Shown: positions 32,509 to 42,953 of the stretch, in pieces
Layout: each line of letters opens with the position of its first letter
Position numbering within the stretch: the first letter of the stretch is position 1
Source of the DNA: Campanula takesimana
Taxonomy: Eukaryota > Streptophyta > Magnoliopsida > Asterales > Campanulaceae
Reading direction: 5' to 3'
DNA: 64,000 nucleotides
NCBI GenBank assembly: GCA_026119855.1
Contig: JAOWBW010000163.1
Coordinates: 62,001-126,000, forward strand
Translations under genes and position numbers: made by a program
Notes under the pieces: generated by a model
The model's database searches: none
Told to the model about the DNA's origin: nothing
What the model saw: only the letters and a program-made list of their open reading frames with translations

Positions 32509-34932
32509 TTAGCAACTTTTGACAACCCACTCTTGCTTGACCTTAGGATTTTTACGTCCTTTGGCATTGGGAGTGAATCGCAAAAGGCATTCCACAGCCT
32601 TGTGTCCTGAACAATCACAAATGGAACAATGATGAAAGCCACCAATCAAGTGAGTTTTCACAAACTCTTTACTTTTCTTGGGGATGGCATTCTTCTTTGG
32701 GTTAGATGAACTAGCCTTAACAAAATCTTTCTTTTGAAATTTTGGAGCGCTTTTTCTCGGAGGGAGCATAGGGCTAGGAGGCGCACGGCAATGAGGAGCG
32801 TAGCTCTTAGGCGCATAATGAGCACTCGGAGAAGGAGCGCGCCTATTTTCAATAATGATTTTGCTAGGAGATGGTTCATCTGTAGCTATATCTTTCCCAT
32901 TAGCTTTCCCAAATTGCTTCGTTGGGTAGACATAATGGAATGTTTGTCTCTTGACTTTTTCCTGTCCTTTACCCATTGAATTAGAATGTTTTTCCTTGGG
33001 AATTTCAAAAGTTTGTTGGTTGGTAAATTCACTATCTCTTTCAGTACAGACATCACATTTAAAGTTGTCACTAGTTGATGAAAATCCCAAGCCACTTTTA
33101 TCACCACTGACTTTTTGGGACTCAAATATATTCTCTATAGTGACACGAGAATTGGACCACTCATTTGTAATCTTTTTAAGATCAGTAATTTGAGCAACCA
33201 ATTCATCGTTTTGAACTTTAAGAAGTGAGTTCTGTTCTGTTAGAAAAGTGTTTTTAACAGTAAGAGGAGTCATGCTCTTTATCTGCTCCTTAAGGAGGGT
33301 GAGTTCAGATTTAAGTAGAGATTTCTCGGTCTTAAGCTGGGAAATTTCATCACATGATAGTGCTAAAGCTTCCTTCATACTATCAAATCTAGTAATTACC
33401 TTTTCAGCCTTCTTGAACAATTTTTCTTGTTCAGCAATCACTTCATCATTGATTTTGGAGATTGGAGCAGTTGGTTCAACCTGTGGTCTAATGTATGCTC
33501 CTTTTCTCAATTTGTTCCTTGCTCCAAGATCACATCGTGAGAATAGCAATCCACCATCGTTTTGAGCCGGAGTGAGAAATCCTTGTTCAACGAGCTCGCT
33601 GATGGTTGGTCCTTTTTTCTTTTTCACTTCTTGAAAACCTGTAGATTTCTTGATAGGTTTATTCAAGGCATTCATATCGGGAACATCCTTGGAGAAGTCA
33701 TCATCAGAATCATAAGCATCAACTTCATCATCATTTGCCATCAAACAAACGAGTCCATCATCGGAATCTTCATCGCTCTCATCGGAGTCTGTTTCAATCC
33801 AAGTGTTGTGCTCATTTGCTGGTGCTTCTTCTTCAGCAGCCATTCCCTTGTGACGAGTGAACTTGGGAGTGAATTTGGGAGTATGGCTGCTCTTTTTCTG
33901 CATATATTCAAATTTGGGGATCGGGCAGCTTGATGCAAAATGTCCGGGTTTCCTGCAATTAAAACAAACAAGATCTTCTTTCCTTTTTGAATCACTGCTC
34001 CTTGAAAACTTTTGAGGAGCTTTGCTGGTAGATCCTTGAAATTTGTTGGTTGATCCGGGTCTTGAGAATTTTCTGAACTTTTGAAATTTCTTCACAAATA
34101 AAGCGAAGTCTTCATCATCCATGTCTAATAGCTCAGAAGTAGAAATTTTGGGATCGGAACTTTTCTCATCTTGTACAGGCGCAGGAACAGGCGCAAGTGC
34201 AGGCGCAGTTTCTCTGTGCGCCACCATAGCCATAGATTTTGATTTTCCTTCAGTTTCGCTGATTCGCTGAAGTTTGAGTTCGTAAACTTTGAGATTTGCA
34301 TAAAGGTTCCTTAATGTCCATACATCTAAAGTTCCAGCGTCTTCAAGAGCGCTAGATTTATGTAGGTATCTTGATCCAAAAGCTTGTAGAAAATTTACAT
34401 TCAAATCTTTGTTAGTAAACTTCATGCCAAGTGAAATACATAGATTGATAATTTCACAGTAGCGTTCATAAGTTTGCCTCAAGTTTTCACCGGGGAGTTG
34501 AGAGAAATTGTTGAATCTCTTTTGTACTTCGTATTTCTTGTTCTCCTTGCAGACGGTGTCTCCTTCAATATGCTCTTCAATAGCATCCCATAGCTCATTA
34601 GCAGTAGCACAATGCATGACTTGTTGTTTCATAGCCGTGCTTAGAGTGCTTAGAAGAATGTTTCTTGCTTTGCCATCATTTGCAACTCTTCTAATTTCTT
34701 CCTCAGTCCATTCTTCCCTTGGTTTGAGAACTGTAGGTTGGGCAACGTTGGTGCGTGGATTTGGATTCGCCTTCATCGGAATATAAGGTCCATAAACGAC
34801 TATGTCATGGAGCCTTTCATCGATTGAGTTGAGATGAGTCAATATGCTGAATTTCCACACGTCAAAATGATCTTCATCAAAGACCGGAACGTGAGTGTAG
34901 TTTGCAGTTGCCATAGGTTTTGAGTTTGCCAT
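32509..34932 (-). CDS. gag: Gag of element D, 807 residues, two CCHC motifs
   Basis: Intact frame from ATG about 60 bp inside the primer site. Residues about 20-230 form the copia Gag (UBN2-type) domain: WKFSILTHL, ARNILLSTLS, ANELWDAIEEHIEG, LPGENLRQTYERY. CFNCRKPGHFASSC (C-x2-C-x4-H-x4-C) is a zinc knuckle for RNA packaging. An acidic Asp/Ser stretch, then a long coiled coil (about 490-600; EISQLKTEKSLLKSELTLLKE) follows. Near the C-terminus CSICDCSGHKAVEC gives a second knuckle of the same spacing. The length and coiled coil fit the SIRE lineage, whose Gag is unusually long. It assembles the cytoplasmic particle. AP-rich linkers contain the family word. Confidence 0.95.
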   Translation of the reverse strand: MANSKPMATANYTHVPVFDEDHFDVWKFSILTHLNSIDERLHDIVVYGPYIPMKANPNPRTNVAQPTVLKPREEWTEEEIRRVANDGKARNILLSTLSTAMKQQVMHCATANELWDAIEEHIEGDTVCKENKKYEVQKRFNNFSQLPGENLRQTYERYCEIINLCISLGMKFTNKDLNVNFLQAFGSRYLHKSSALEDAGTLDVWTLRNLYANLKVYELKLQRISETEGKSKSMAMVAHRETAPALAPVPAPVQDEKSSDPKISTSELLDMDDEDFALFVKKFQKFRKFSRPGSTNKFQGSTSKAPQKFSRSSDSKRKEDLVCFNCRKPGHFASSCPIPKFEYMQKKSSHTPKFTPKFTRHKGMAAEEEAPANEHNTWIETDSDESDEDSDDGLVCLMANDDEVDAYDSDDDFSKDVPDMNALNKPIKKSTGFQEVKKKKGPTISELVEQGFLTPAQNDGGLLFSRCDLGARNKLRKGAYIRPQVEPTAPISKINDEVIAEQEKLFKKAEKVITRFDSMKEALALSCDEISQLKTEKSLLKSELTLLKEQIKSMTPLTVKNTFLTEQNSLLKVQNDELVAQITDLKKITNEWSNSRVTIENIFESQKVSGDKSGLGFSSTSDNFKCDVCTERDSEFTNQQTFEIPKEKHSNSMGKGQEKVKRQTFHYVYPTKQFGKANGKDIATDEPSPSKIIIENRRAPSPSAHYAPKSYAPHCRAPPSPMLPPRKSAPKFQKKDFVKASSSNPKKNAIPKKSKEFVKTHLIGGFHHCSICDCSGHKAVECLLRFTPNAKGRKNPKVKQEWVVKSC

Positions 34933-34992
34933 TTAGAATCGGCACCCAAGCTGTTAAGCTTGAAAAACGAAAAATGTTTTATAAAGGTGTTT

Positions 34993-35004
34993 GCTCTGAT
35001 ACCA
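34993..35004 (-). other. Element D primer-binding site (initiator Met-tRNA)
   Basis: Minus strand TGGTATCAGAGC, two bases inside the 5' LTR. Confidence 0.9.
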
Positions 35005-35006
35005 CT

Positions 35007-36454
35007 TGTTGGTCCCAAAGGGCAACAAGGGTATGAAAAATAGCTAGAGGGGGGGTGAATAGCTGTTTTAATATTCTTTTCGTACCCTTAATAAAATCAA
35101 TTGCAAATGCGCACTTTATCAAGTAAGCGTTATGAAATGCGCCTAAGTGAGTGAGTGAAATGCACAGCGGAATTTAGTAATGAAAATAGGCGCAAAGTGT
35201 GATAAAGGGGCGCACACACACTCTAAGTATTTTGGCTCAAAGTGGTTGAAATAAGGAACTAAGGCAAATGAAATAACAACACAACACAGTTCAATCAATC
35301 AATCTACAATGAATAAACAATCAAATAGTTAGATATGATATGACTTGAAAGGAAATAGCAAGATAATAAGTACGCGCTATTTGGAGAGGTTCGATTGGGA
35401 AAATGATCTACGTCCTCTACCAAGATGGTTAGTCTTGGATTTCTAATGGAGATCTTATATAATGAGAGAGTGTTACAAATTACAATCGTTTGAGCTTATA
35501 CACTAACTCAAGATCTAATATTCTATGAAAGAACAAATCCTAGACAATAACCGGTGTATCTCTAAAAGAAAGATCTAAGTGATCAAACTTAAAGAGGTAA
35601 GTGTGTGATTTTAGATTCAAGGCTCTTTAGATCTTTATGATTTAGAGCACAATGAAACTAAAGTGATATAGCTAGAAGATCTGGGCTAAGGATGAAGGTA
35701 TGAAGATGTTCTTGAGAAATTCTGGAAAAACGAAGGCAATCTTCAAATCTTCAACAAATGCTTTGAGAGAGAAATTCTTGAAGTTCTTAGCAAAAATCAG
35801 CAACTTCAAAATGTTGAAGTTATGGGGTATTTATAGTGAACTTCCAAAAACTAGCCGTTGGAAATCCTTGGTGAGTCAGAGAAAGGACGGATGTGCTGTC
35901 GCTCATTGAGTGGAGCACGTGTCCTTTTATAGCCGTTAGACACATAACATAAATATGACCGTTATGGACAGGTGTCCTTAGATGCGGGTGCATACGTGTT
36001 ATTTAACCACCGTTGGATCATTGGCGTAATTTGAATTCTCTTCAAGTCTTTGAATCTTCAATAAATCATTGAGTGTTGAATAAACACTTTGAGGCACGTT
36101 GAGCAAAGAGGCGCATAAATAATGCGCGCGCTAAGGCATATGGCGCATGGCGCGTAGAATTAAAATGAGGCGCATAGCATTTCTTAGAAGAATGCTTATA
36201 TGCGCGCGCTAGGAGGCGCATGGCGCATAGGCGCATAGGCGCATGGCTCTACTCAAAATGTGATTTTCTTGAATCTTGATCTTCTTGCCCTATTACAAAG
36301 CCTAGTCTATAACAATGGACAACCTAAAAAATGAAGTATAAATACTTCTTACATGTGGGTCTAAAGTCCATGAAACAAAACTTAGGTGATGGATCAATCA
36401 AATCTAATAAATCATATTACATTAAAACTGAGATATATGTGGGCATACCCAACA
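35007..36454 (-). repeat. Element D 5' LTR, 1448 bp
   Basis: Partner of 22937-24387. U3 is at the right side, with AGGCGCAT words at about 36095-36245. Confidence 0.95.
35925..35931 (-). promoter_or_regulatory. TATA box and AACGGCTA of element D LTR
   Basis: Minus strand reads AACGGCTATAAAAGG, so a TATAAAA is fused to the AACGGCTA word seen near the TATA boxes of C and E. A CACGTG G-box lies just downstream (35916-35921). Confidence 0.6.
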
Positions 36455-36459
36455 ACTAG

Positions 36460-37996
36460 GTCAAGGGGGAACTCACTTGCTCTTGCAATCTCACCAACAT
36501 CTAAGACTTTATCTGCTCCTGCATCTTCAATCCCAACCCCAGCATATGTCCCTCTACCTCCATATATCCCTTCTCAACTTGTTGTCCTCCCTGTACTCAA
36601 TCCAAAACTCATTGAGTTCATAAAGAGAAGACAATCTTTTATCTATCTAAAGAATCCAGTACAGCCCTCTTTGAACAGCTATCTAATAAATTCTCTGTGG
36701 ATGAAGCCATCAAAGCCTTTGATTTTATGAAAATAAGAAAGGCTAGATTATCCCAAAGCCAAGGTGGATCATCTATTCCCCAGTCTATCCCAATAGCTAT
36801 CCCTCCCTCTAAAACTATCCCTCAGACACAATTTGATCTTGACACCTCCATGCCTACTCCAAGTTTTTGGGCTCTTGATTGTGACATAGACTTCTCTATC
36901 AAAGCTGTTCTTAAAGCCCACAAAAAGTTTGGTTCCATCTCCCCTCTCCCATCACTGCTCAATCCTCACAATATATCCTCTCCCTGGGAAATTACCAAGA
37001 CCCACATGAGCATCCATGCCAGAAATATTGGGGGTCAGCTCTTCTATGCCTATGAAGAGTGGAAGAAATTTAGAGTATCCATTCAATCTTCATTTCTCTT
37101 TTCTGCTCCATCTCTTCCCAAGCCCCTAGACCTTTCTCATCTGCCTGATTGGGATGTTGTTTTCTCTTAATTAATCTCAAAAAACCTTTTGGAATGCATG
37201 TACACACCGTCCTCTCTTGTGTATGTACTCTGCATACAATTTGCTCAATTTGTATTCTGGACACTACTGTCCAAGAAAAGTTTCATTCTTGGGGTAATTG
37301 TCAACAATATTTACCCCATCTCTGATGTGTATCTCCAAGGCCTACCTCCTCCTACTCCTCCATTCCACAAAAAAACCAGATCTAAGATTGCCAATCTTCG
37401 TCCCAACTTTGATCCTTTCAAATACACTCTACCATACTACATCACATACACTGACTTCAATCAATTCTCTGCCTCCCTCATTAGACAACTCAAGTCTGCC
37501 CTTCTGAACAAACTTGATGATGTCTCTGAATTCATTCTCCATAGAGGTGACAATCCAACTCCACCCTCTCCTGAACAGCCAACCCACTCAACATTCCCAC
37601 ATCCTACTCCCAGTAGTCCAATCATTCCTCCCAAACCATCCCAAACATCCATATACTCCTATTTCTCCCATCCCCGTCCAATCAAACCTGTCAGACATAC
37701 CAAGAAAATGCCTCCCTCTCTATACAAGGAATATAAAATAGGGGTATCTATCAAAGAAGACAGTGTGACTCCTTAGCAGCTGTAGATATAGATTGGCCCA
37801 AGACTCAAGCCAGATCAACCAGTTCTATCAAAAGCTCAGCTGCTGGCCAGGCAAGATTAGAATTTCTCTTACAACTACATGATAGGTCTGGATTAGAATA
37901 ATGAGATGTACTACAGAGGTTCTGAACCAGTATGAAAGAAAGCTCTTCTCCAAGAGCTAGCAGTCATTTAGTAGGTCCAGAATGACAAAGCTAGAT
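36460..37996 (+). pseudogene. ORF3 of element C, 3' part
   Basis: Continues the ORF3 interrupted at 22936; GGTCAAGGGGGAACTC matches E at about 56646. Blocks shared with E: PTPSFWALDCDIDFS, AHKKF, THMSIHARNIGGQLF, YEEWKKFR, YTPSSLVYVLCIQFAQFVFW, PNFDPFKYT, TDFNQFSASLI, then a Pro-rich tail and SIYSYF-like and WIGPRL-like segments. Stops include TAA at 37168 and TAG near 37774. The hydrophobic YVLCIQFAQFVFWTLL stretch could be membrane-associated, but there is no other sign of a membrane protein. The aromatic-rich C-terminal domain is not one I recognise. Confidence 0.7.
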
Positions 37997-38213
37997 TAGA
38001 CTAATTTGGTTTGTTTATCTCTATCTCAATGGTTCCTGATTAGCTGTTCAGAACAGTTTTCTTATTTCTGTGTATTTACATTCAGTAATTTTTTATGATT
38101 AACATGATCTGTATGCACAAGTGGCTTAATCAAGAAGAATATTTCTTCATTGGTATTTCTACCCTTTAGCATATTTTGTGCAGGTACAAAATCAAAACCA
38201 TTATTTATTTACC

Positions 38214-38227
38214 AAAAAGGGGGAAAT
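38214..38227 (+). other. Element C polypurine tract
   Basis: AAAAAGGGGGAAAT directly before the 3' LTR. Confidence 0.85.
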
Positions 38228-39367
38228 TGTTAGTATCTCACTATGCTTAATCACAGATTAATCATAGTAAAGATGTTTTGATAAATAAATAATCAAACTC
38301 AGTTGATTACATGATGCATACAAAGACCTGAGCACAGGCAACCCAGTATAAGTTCAACAGCTAAGCTGTCTTGTATCTACACAACTCAAACCATTACATA
38401 ATCTACCTATCATCTATTCATCAAACAAACTGAAGAACCATAGTTTACAGACTCTTATTCATTCAAATGAATTATCAAGATGCAACATACAAACAAGCTT
38501 CAACAGAAAATGCCTTAAAGATCCAACAGCTAAGACACTTTGCTCCAACAGCTAAGACTGTCTTTGACCAACAGCTTTCTCTGCCACTTCAGATCTTTGA
38601 AGAATGATCATTCCAATGATAAGCCATTCTCCCAATCATTGGAATAACTCATATTGAAGGTTGATCAAGCCTCCATAGCCTTCAACTCAACTGACAACTA
38701 GCATCCAATGGAAACTAACAAAGCGTGTCAGTCAAACCTTGACTAAATCCTGTCAAAGAAGAACCATTACTCCTCTGCATCCTTGTTCCCCAACGGCTAT
38801 ATGCCTACCCCTATATAAAGGAGAATATTGGCATGTTATCAAGTAACCCCTTTTTCTTTTACACATACCCTCCGTCTGCAGTATTGACCATTTGCATAAA
38901 GCCCCTGCAAATATTGTGCCATCTAGCACCCAATTACAACATCCACCAAGACAGCTAACAGCCAATCTAATCTCTGTAAACAAACTTGTGATCTTCTTTT
39001 TCTTTTTATATCTTCTTTGGAAGAAGCAACCTTAATTGAAGTGTCAATTAAGTAGAGGGGGTTCTAAGAACTTGACTTATCAATTCTTGTAACTCTTGTT
39101 GAAGAGAATATTATAGTGAATTGATCTCACTATTGTGAACAGTGGGGGTGGATGTAAGAGAGGGTTTTTGCCTCTGAACCACTTGAAAATACTGTATACT
39201 CTCTTGTCCATACACTTACACACACACACTGTAGATTGTTTCTTTCTTTATTCATTTATTTATATTCCGCTGTATATTTCTTTGAATTATTATTCCTCAA
39301 CAGCAAGCCCAAGTGCTAGCTGTTCATGTTTTAGCCTATCTGTTCATTAAGTTAACAGGGTCTTTCA
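38228..39367 (+). repeat. Element C 3' LTR, 1140 bp
   Basis: TGTTAGTATCTCA to GGGTCTTTCA, clearly related to the LTRs of element E. It contains CAACAGCTAAG-type words at 38524, 38546 and 38569 and the TATA box TATATAAAG at 38812-38819, preceded by CCCCAACGGCTATATGCC. Confidence 0.88.
38524..38578 (+). promoter_or_regulatory. CAACAGCTAAG triplet in element C U3
   Basis: Starts at 38524, 38546 and 38569 (steps 22 and 23); the third copy ends CAACAGCTTT. Spacers differ. About 235-290 bp upstream of the TATA box. Confidence 0.6.
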
Positions 39368-40347
39368 GTAATATATTATCGTTTAGAGTTCCTAAACTTA
39401 ATAATTAACCGTTGCATGACACTCCTAAACTATCCTAATTCTTCCCTTAAAAATAGCACCCTAATTTCAGCAGTATAATTTGGTTTAGTATTTGTTTTTT
39501 TCAAAAGATAAAATAAAGTTTATACAATTTTTTAAAATAGATCTATTTATGTGAACAATTGTTTTTAAAATGTTATACTCCCTTATTTTGAAAAAATAAA
39601 TGTTATAATTATTTGGGCCATGTTAAAATCGGTAAACATTTTTTTTTTAATTTTATACTCCAAAAAAAATATTATATTTTAAGTAATGATTCTTTAATTT
39701 TTTATGTCCCAAACAGATTGTGAAACTTAAATTGGGACGGTAACACTTCTGATGAATATTTTCTTAATGAAATTTTTGTTAACAAATCAATTTTTTAATT
39801 GTTTACAAGTAAATATATCAATTTTTTTGTTTCTATTAGGTACAATATGAATATTTTTTTAATGAAATTTTTGTTAAATTTTTTATGCATGAATTATTAT
39901 TTGTAAAAGTCTTTTCCCGTGTCTTTAAGGCACGGGTGTTACACTAGTTATTCAACAATGAAAGTTAAAAAAATAAAAAAACGAAATTGATCATAACTAA
40001 GAACATAATCTGTAATAATTCATAAAACTTAGAACAACTAACTTGACATAATTAAATCTTTAGTTAAAATTGAATTAAGTCAATCATCAAAATAAAGTGC
40101 TGAGACTATCTTTTTATATCTAAGATGAAGTATAATTCTTAACAGCCGATTTGCAGCTATTGTATATGGCTGATTAAACAGATCCACTAATAAACATCTG
40201 AGGCTGCGAACCCTAAATTATTAAAGAACGCGTTTGCAGCAACACACCTGGTGAAGAACTTCTTGATAATTAACAAGCATCTGGACAAGGATTCCTTAAT
40301 TAGCTCTCTACATATTTTTACTATATATGTATAATTGAGCTGTTGTA
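39368..40347. other. Intergenic AT-rich DNA
   Basis: No gene. Contains a Helitron-like 3' end at 39916-39947. Confidence 0.5.
39916..39947 (+). mobile_element. Helitron-like 3' terminus
   Basis: Hairpin CCCGTG...GCACGGG (39916-39936), seven bases, then CTAG followed by T, the pattern of Helitron 3' ends inserting between A and T. The 5' end was not found, so extent is unknown. Confidence 0.5.
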
Positions 40348-40369
40348 CTCCTTCCGTCCCAAAATGAAT

Positions 40370-40683
40370 TGATAGAATTGATATTGTAGATGTGGAGAGG
40401 TTATTGTGGTGGAGATATGGCTGGACCACCACCTGTGGTGGTGGCCGGAGATGGAGAAGGGGTTGTAGTTTACGCAAAGGGAGAAGAGAAAGAGAGATAC
40501 GTAATATTGGTATTCTGATATTATTGAATTGTTATGAGAACAGTACATTGAGATAGAGTTATATACTAACTCATCCACTTACTCTAACAAACTATGTAAC
40601 AAACTAACAACAATTCTAACAAACTAACTGATTTTTACATCTAAGTCCCTACAATTCCATTTATTACTATTTACTCCTTAATA
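40370..40683 (-). repeat. TRIM-like element 3' LTR
   Basis: Nearly identical to 41870-42183. The minus-strand 62-90 residue frames inside are LTR shadows. Confidence 0.85.
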
Positions 40684-41869
40684 TCCCCCCCCCCCTCAAA
40701 TCGTACACGCCAACATTCGTGAAGTGTCCGATTTGAAGTATACAGTCAGAAATCTAACAAGAAAACTAACAGAAACTGACTTTTACATTGAAGTCCATAC
40801 ACTTTCATTTGTTACATTACAGTCCATGCCATGAATTGTTGAAGCACAAATCTGCAGCAGTTGTTGTTGAGAAGCCCAAACAGGAGCCAATCCCTGAAAA
40901 GCTATCTCCATATTTGGCAATTGAAGAAGAACACACTTGATGAACTCCCCAAAATTGTAGTTGTTGAAGGCAAATTACCTTCCAAAATCGATGAGAATCT
41001 GAGACTCAAAGTCACAAGTATTCCCAATCAATCCATTGTCATTTCAAACTCTGAAAATTTTGGAAACATATAGAAACCAATATGCTCTCCACATTTGTGA
41101 CTCACTAACTCAGTGAGTTATTTGCAAAACCAAATCAACTCAGTGAGTTGAAACCCTAACTCGGTGAAAATCACAACTGAGACATCATCATCAATCTAAG
41201 CCTAAATTTAGGCTTTATTTTTGTAAATCCAAACAAAATATTGTAAATCAATACCAAAGATCTCACAAAAGGAAGTAGTACGACGTCAATACCAGTTCAT
41301 ATATGAACAAGTCAGGCGATATGTCATTCTTCATCAGTGTCGTAACTTGCAGATCCGTGAAATTGAATGAGGGAGGCGTACGCACACTTCGTGCTGCGAG
41401 ATTAATAGATGAAGACGAACGGAACAATTTTCAGCCGCTGCAACTGGAGATGCAGTCGGAGAAGATGCCGTCGCTATCAGGAGAAGAACCGGCGATAGTA
41501 GCTGTGAAATCGCCGAGGAAACTGGAGATAAGTTCCAGATCTGTTGTTGTGCAAAGTATTTGTGAGGAAATCCATCATAGATGACGGTTTATTGAAGGGA
41601 GAACAGGTAGGAATCACCAGCAATTCGCCGGTTTCGAACTGGAATATTTTTGGTTTTGAAATCATCAAAACCTAGGTATTTTTGAAACAGAAATTGATAT
41701 TTGTGGAGGTATTGAGATGAGGATAATTGTTGAGAAGAAGATAGATCGGCATTTTGCCGAAGAGATTTTGAGGAATTTGTGATTTTTCGATTCTGAATTT
41801 TCAGAACCCTAGGTTATTTGCGGAAGCGAAATCGTCAATCAGGCCACCAAATCGGTGGCTCTGATACCA

Positions 41870-42183
41870 TGATAGAATTGATATTGTAGATGTGGAGAGG
41901 TTATTGTGGTGGAGATATGGCCGGACCACCACCTGTGGTGGTGGCCGGAGATGGAGAAGGGGCTGTAGTTTACGCAAAGGGAGAAGAGAAAGAGAGATAC
42001 ATAATATTGGTATTCTAATATTATTGAATTGTTATGAGAACAGTACATTGAGATAGAGTTATATACTAACTCATCCACTTACTCTAACAAACTATGTAAC
42101 AAACTAACAACAATTCTAACAAACTAACTGACTTTTACATCTAAGTCCCAACACTTCCATTTATTACTATTTACTCATTAATA
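41870..42183 (-). repeat. TRIM-like element 5' LTR
   Basis: Abuts the primer-binding site without a gap. Confidence 0.85.
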
Positions 42184-42266
42184 TGAATGTGAAAAAAAAT
42201 TCAATTTGCTTTTGATCGAGTGCAAGTTTGAAAACTTTTGGACATTCATTTTGGAAGAGAGTACTA

Positions 42267-42501
42267 AAAATATCATAGAACGAACGGGATTGTTGTGTAA
42301 CAAACAAATACGAAAAGTAATTACCATTAGGGTTTTCATATCAACGCGCTAAAAGTACTAATCGTTTCACGAAACATGCAAAAGGCTAGCTCATAAGAAA
42401 CATATGATACTAGTTTCAGATATTTCTCATATAGTACCCCCAAATAATATTCAGAAGCCTTATTGGATCACTGATATAATCGGAGGATCCACATACAATA
42501 T

Positions 42502-42532
<31 letters not shown>

Positions 42533-42683
42533 AAAGCAATAATCAAAATAAAGGAGCAGAGTTGTTTCTCTATATAGGCTAGCAAGCTATATTTCTAGCT
42601 ATATCTATCCATATAAAGGCCAGAATTTAGGGTTTGAGGTTTTCAGAATTAGGGTTTTGACTACCCTTTGAAGAATCAAATCT
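42267..42683. other. Intergenic DNA with (GAA)n microsatellite
   Basis: AAG/GAA repeat at about 42503-42534. A TCTATATAGGC and GGGTTT-rich stretch near 42570-42660 looks leader-like on the plus strand, but no convincing plus-strand frame follows. Confidence 0.5.
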
Positions 42684-42953
42684 TCAAGCTGCAGGGGCAA
42701 TTTTGCCATCTTGGTCATCATCGTCGTCGTCATCCCCATCTTCATCCATGGATGCAGCCGGCGCGTAGTCATACCCCCCATCATCGTCATCATCATCCCC
42801 GTCTCCTTCGAATACTTCTGGAGTTGACCAAAGATAACCATACTCATGACCATAGTTATCATCACCATGCACATCATTGTACATGGACCTCATTATCATT
42901 GAAAGATTGAACATGGTTTTTGTAAAAGGTGGGAAATATTGTTGACTGCTCAC
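42684..42953 (-). CDS. Small acidic protein ORF, unrecognised
   Basis: 89 codons from ATG (MSSQQYFPPF) to TAA-type end. It has an N-terminal aromatic/Met segment, then two Asp-rich runs (DGDDDDDDGG and DGDDDDDDDQ) around YDYAPAASM. TATTTAAA stands about 25 bp upstream of the ATG, which is close for a start at this codon; a start at the next Met (residue 14) is also possible. The opposite strand gives a His/Arg-rich frame without an ATG start. It lies between transposons and could be a real small host gene, an exon fragment, or chance. I do not recognise the family. Confidence 0.35.
   Translation of the reverse strand: MSSQQYFPPFTKTMFNLSMIMRSMYNDVHGDDNYGHEYGYLWSTPEVFEGDGDDDDDDGGYDYAPAASMDEDGDDDDDDDQDGKIAPAA

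Larger units (their letters stand above)
22937..36454 (-). mobile_element. Element D: near-intact SIRE-like copia element, minus strand, 13518 bp
   Basis: LTRs 35007-36454 (5') and 22937-24387 (3') differ at only about 15 positions by eye. The duplication ACTAG flanks it (22932-22936 and 36455-36459). It has a Met-tRNA primer site, a polypurine tract, a full gag, pol with one stop, and a spliced ORF3 with one shift. It is the youngest insertion in the window and lies inside ORF3 of element C. The word AGGCGCAT is scattered through its LTRs, leader, coding linkers, intron and spacer. Confidence 0.95.
20297..39367 (+). mobile_element. Element C: SIRE-like copia element, 3' half, interrupted by element D
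   Basis: Shares with element E an antisense ORF, a divergent promoter region, ORF3, a polypurine tract and an LTR that ends CTTTCA. The left break at about 20297 is the LTR of element B; gag, pol and the 5' LTR of C are presumably further left, beyond the window. Element D splits ORF3 at the duplicated ACTAG. C and E are clearly diverged in sequence and C carries many stops, so C is an older member of the family. Confidence 0.75.
40370..42183 (-). mobile_element. TRIM-like non-autonomous LTR element, 1814 bp
   Basis: Two 314-bp LTRs (40370-40683, 41870-42183), duplication TGAAT at 40365-40369 and 42184-42188, minus-strand primer site TGGTATCAGAGCCA at 41856-41869, and a G-rich polypurine tract on the minus strand at 40684-40697. 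The ~1.2-kb interior codes for no polymerase; its short frames are unrecognised. LTRs contain a CCACCACC-TGT-GGTGGTGG hairpin. Confidence 0.85.
40348..42261. mobile_element. Stowaway-like MITE split by a TRIM-like element
   Basis: CTCCTTCCGTCCCAAAATGAAT (40348-40369) and, on the far side of the insert, ATTCATTTTGGAAGAGAG (42244-42261) are inverted and next to TA dinucleotides. The insert carries the duplication TGAAT. Confidence 0.6.

Noticed and set aside
31227..33933. Plus-strand frames of 60-123 codons opposite gag and pol of D
   Set aside because: Shadows of well-supported minus-strand coding sequence.
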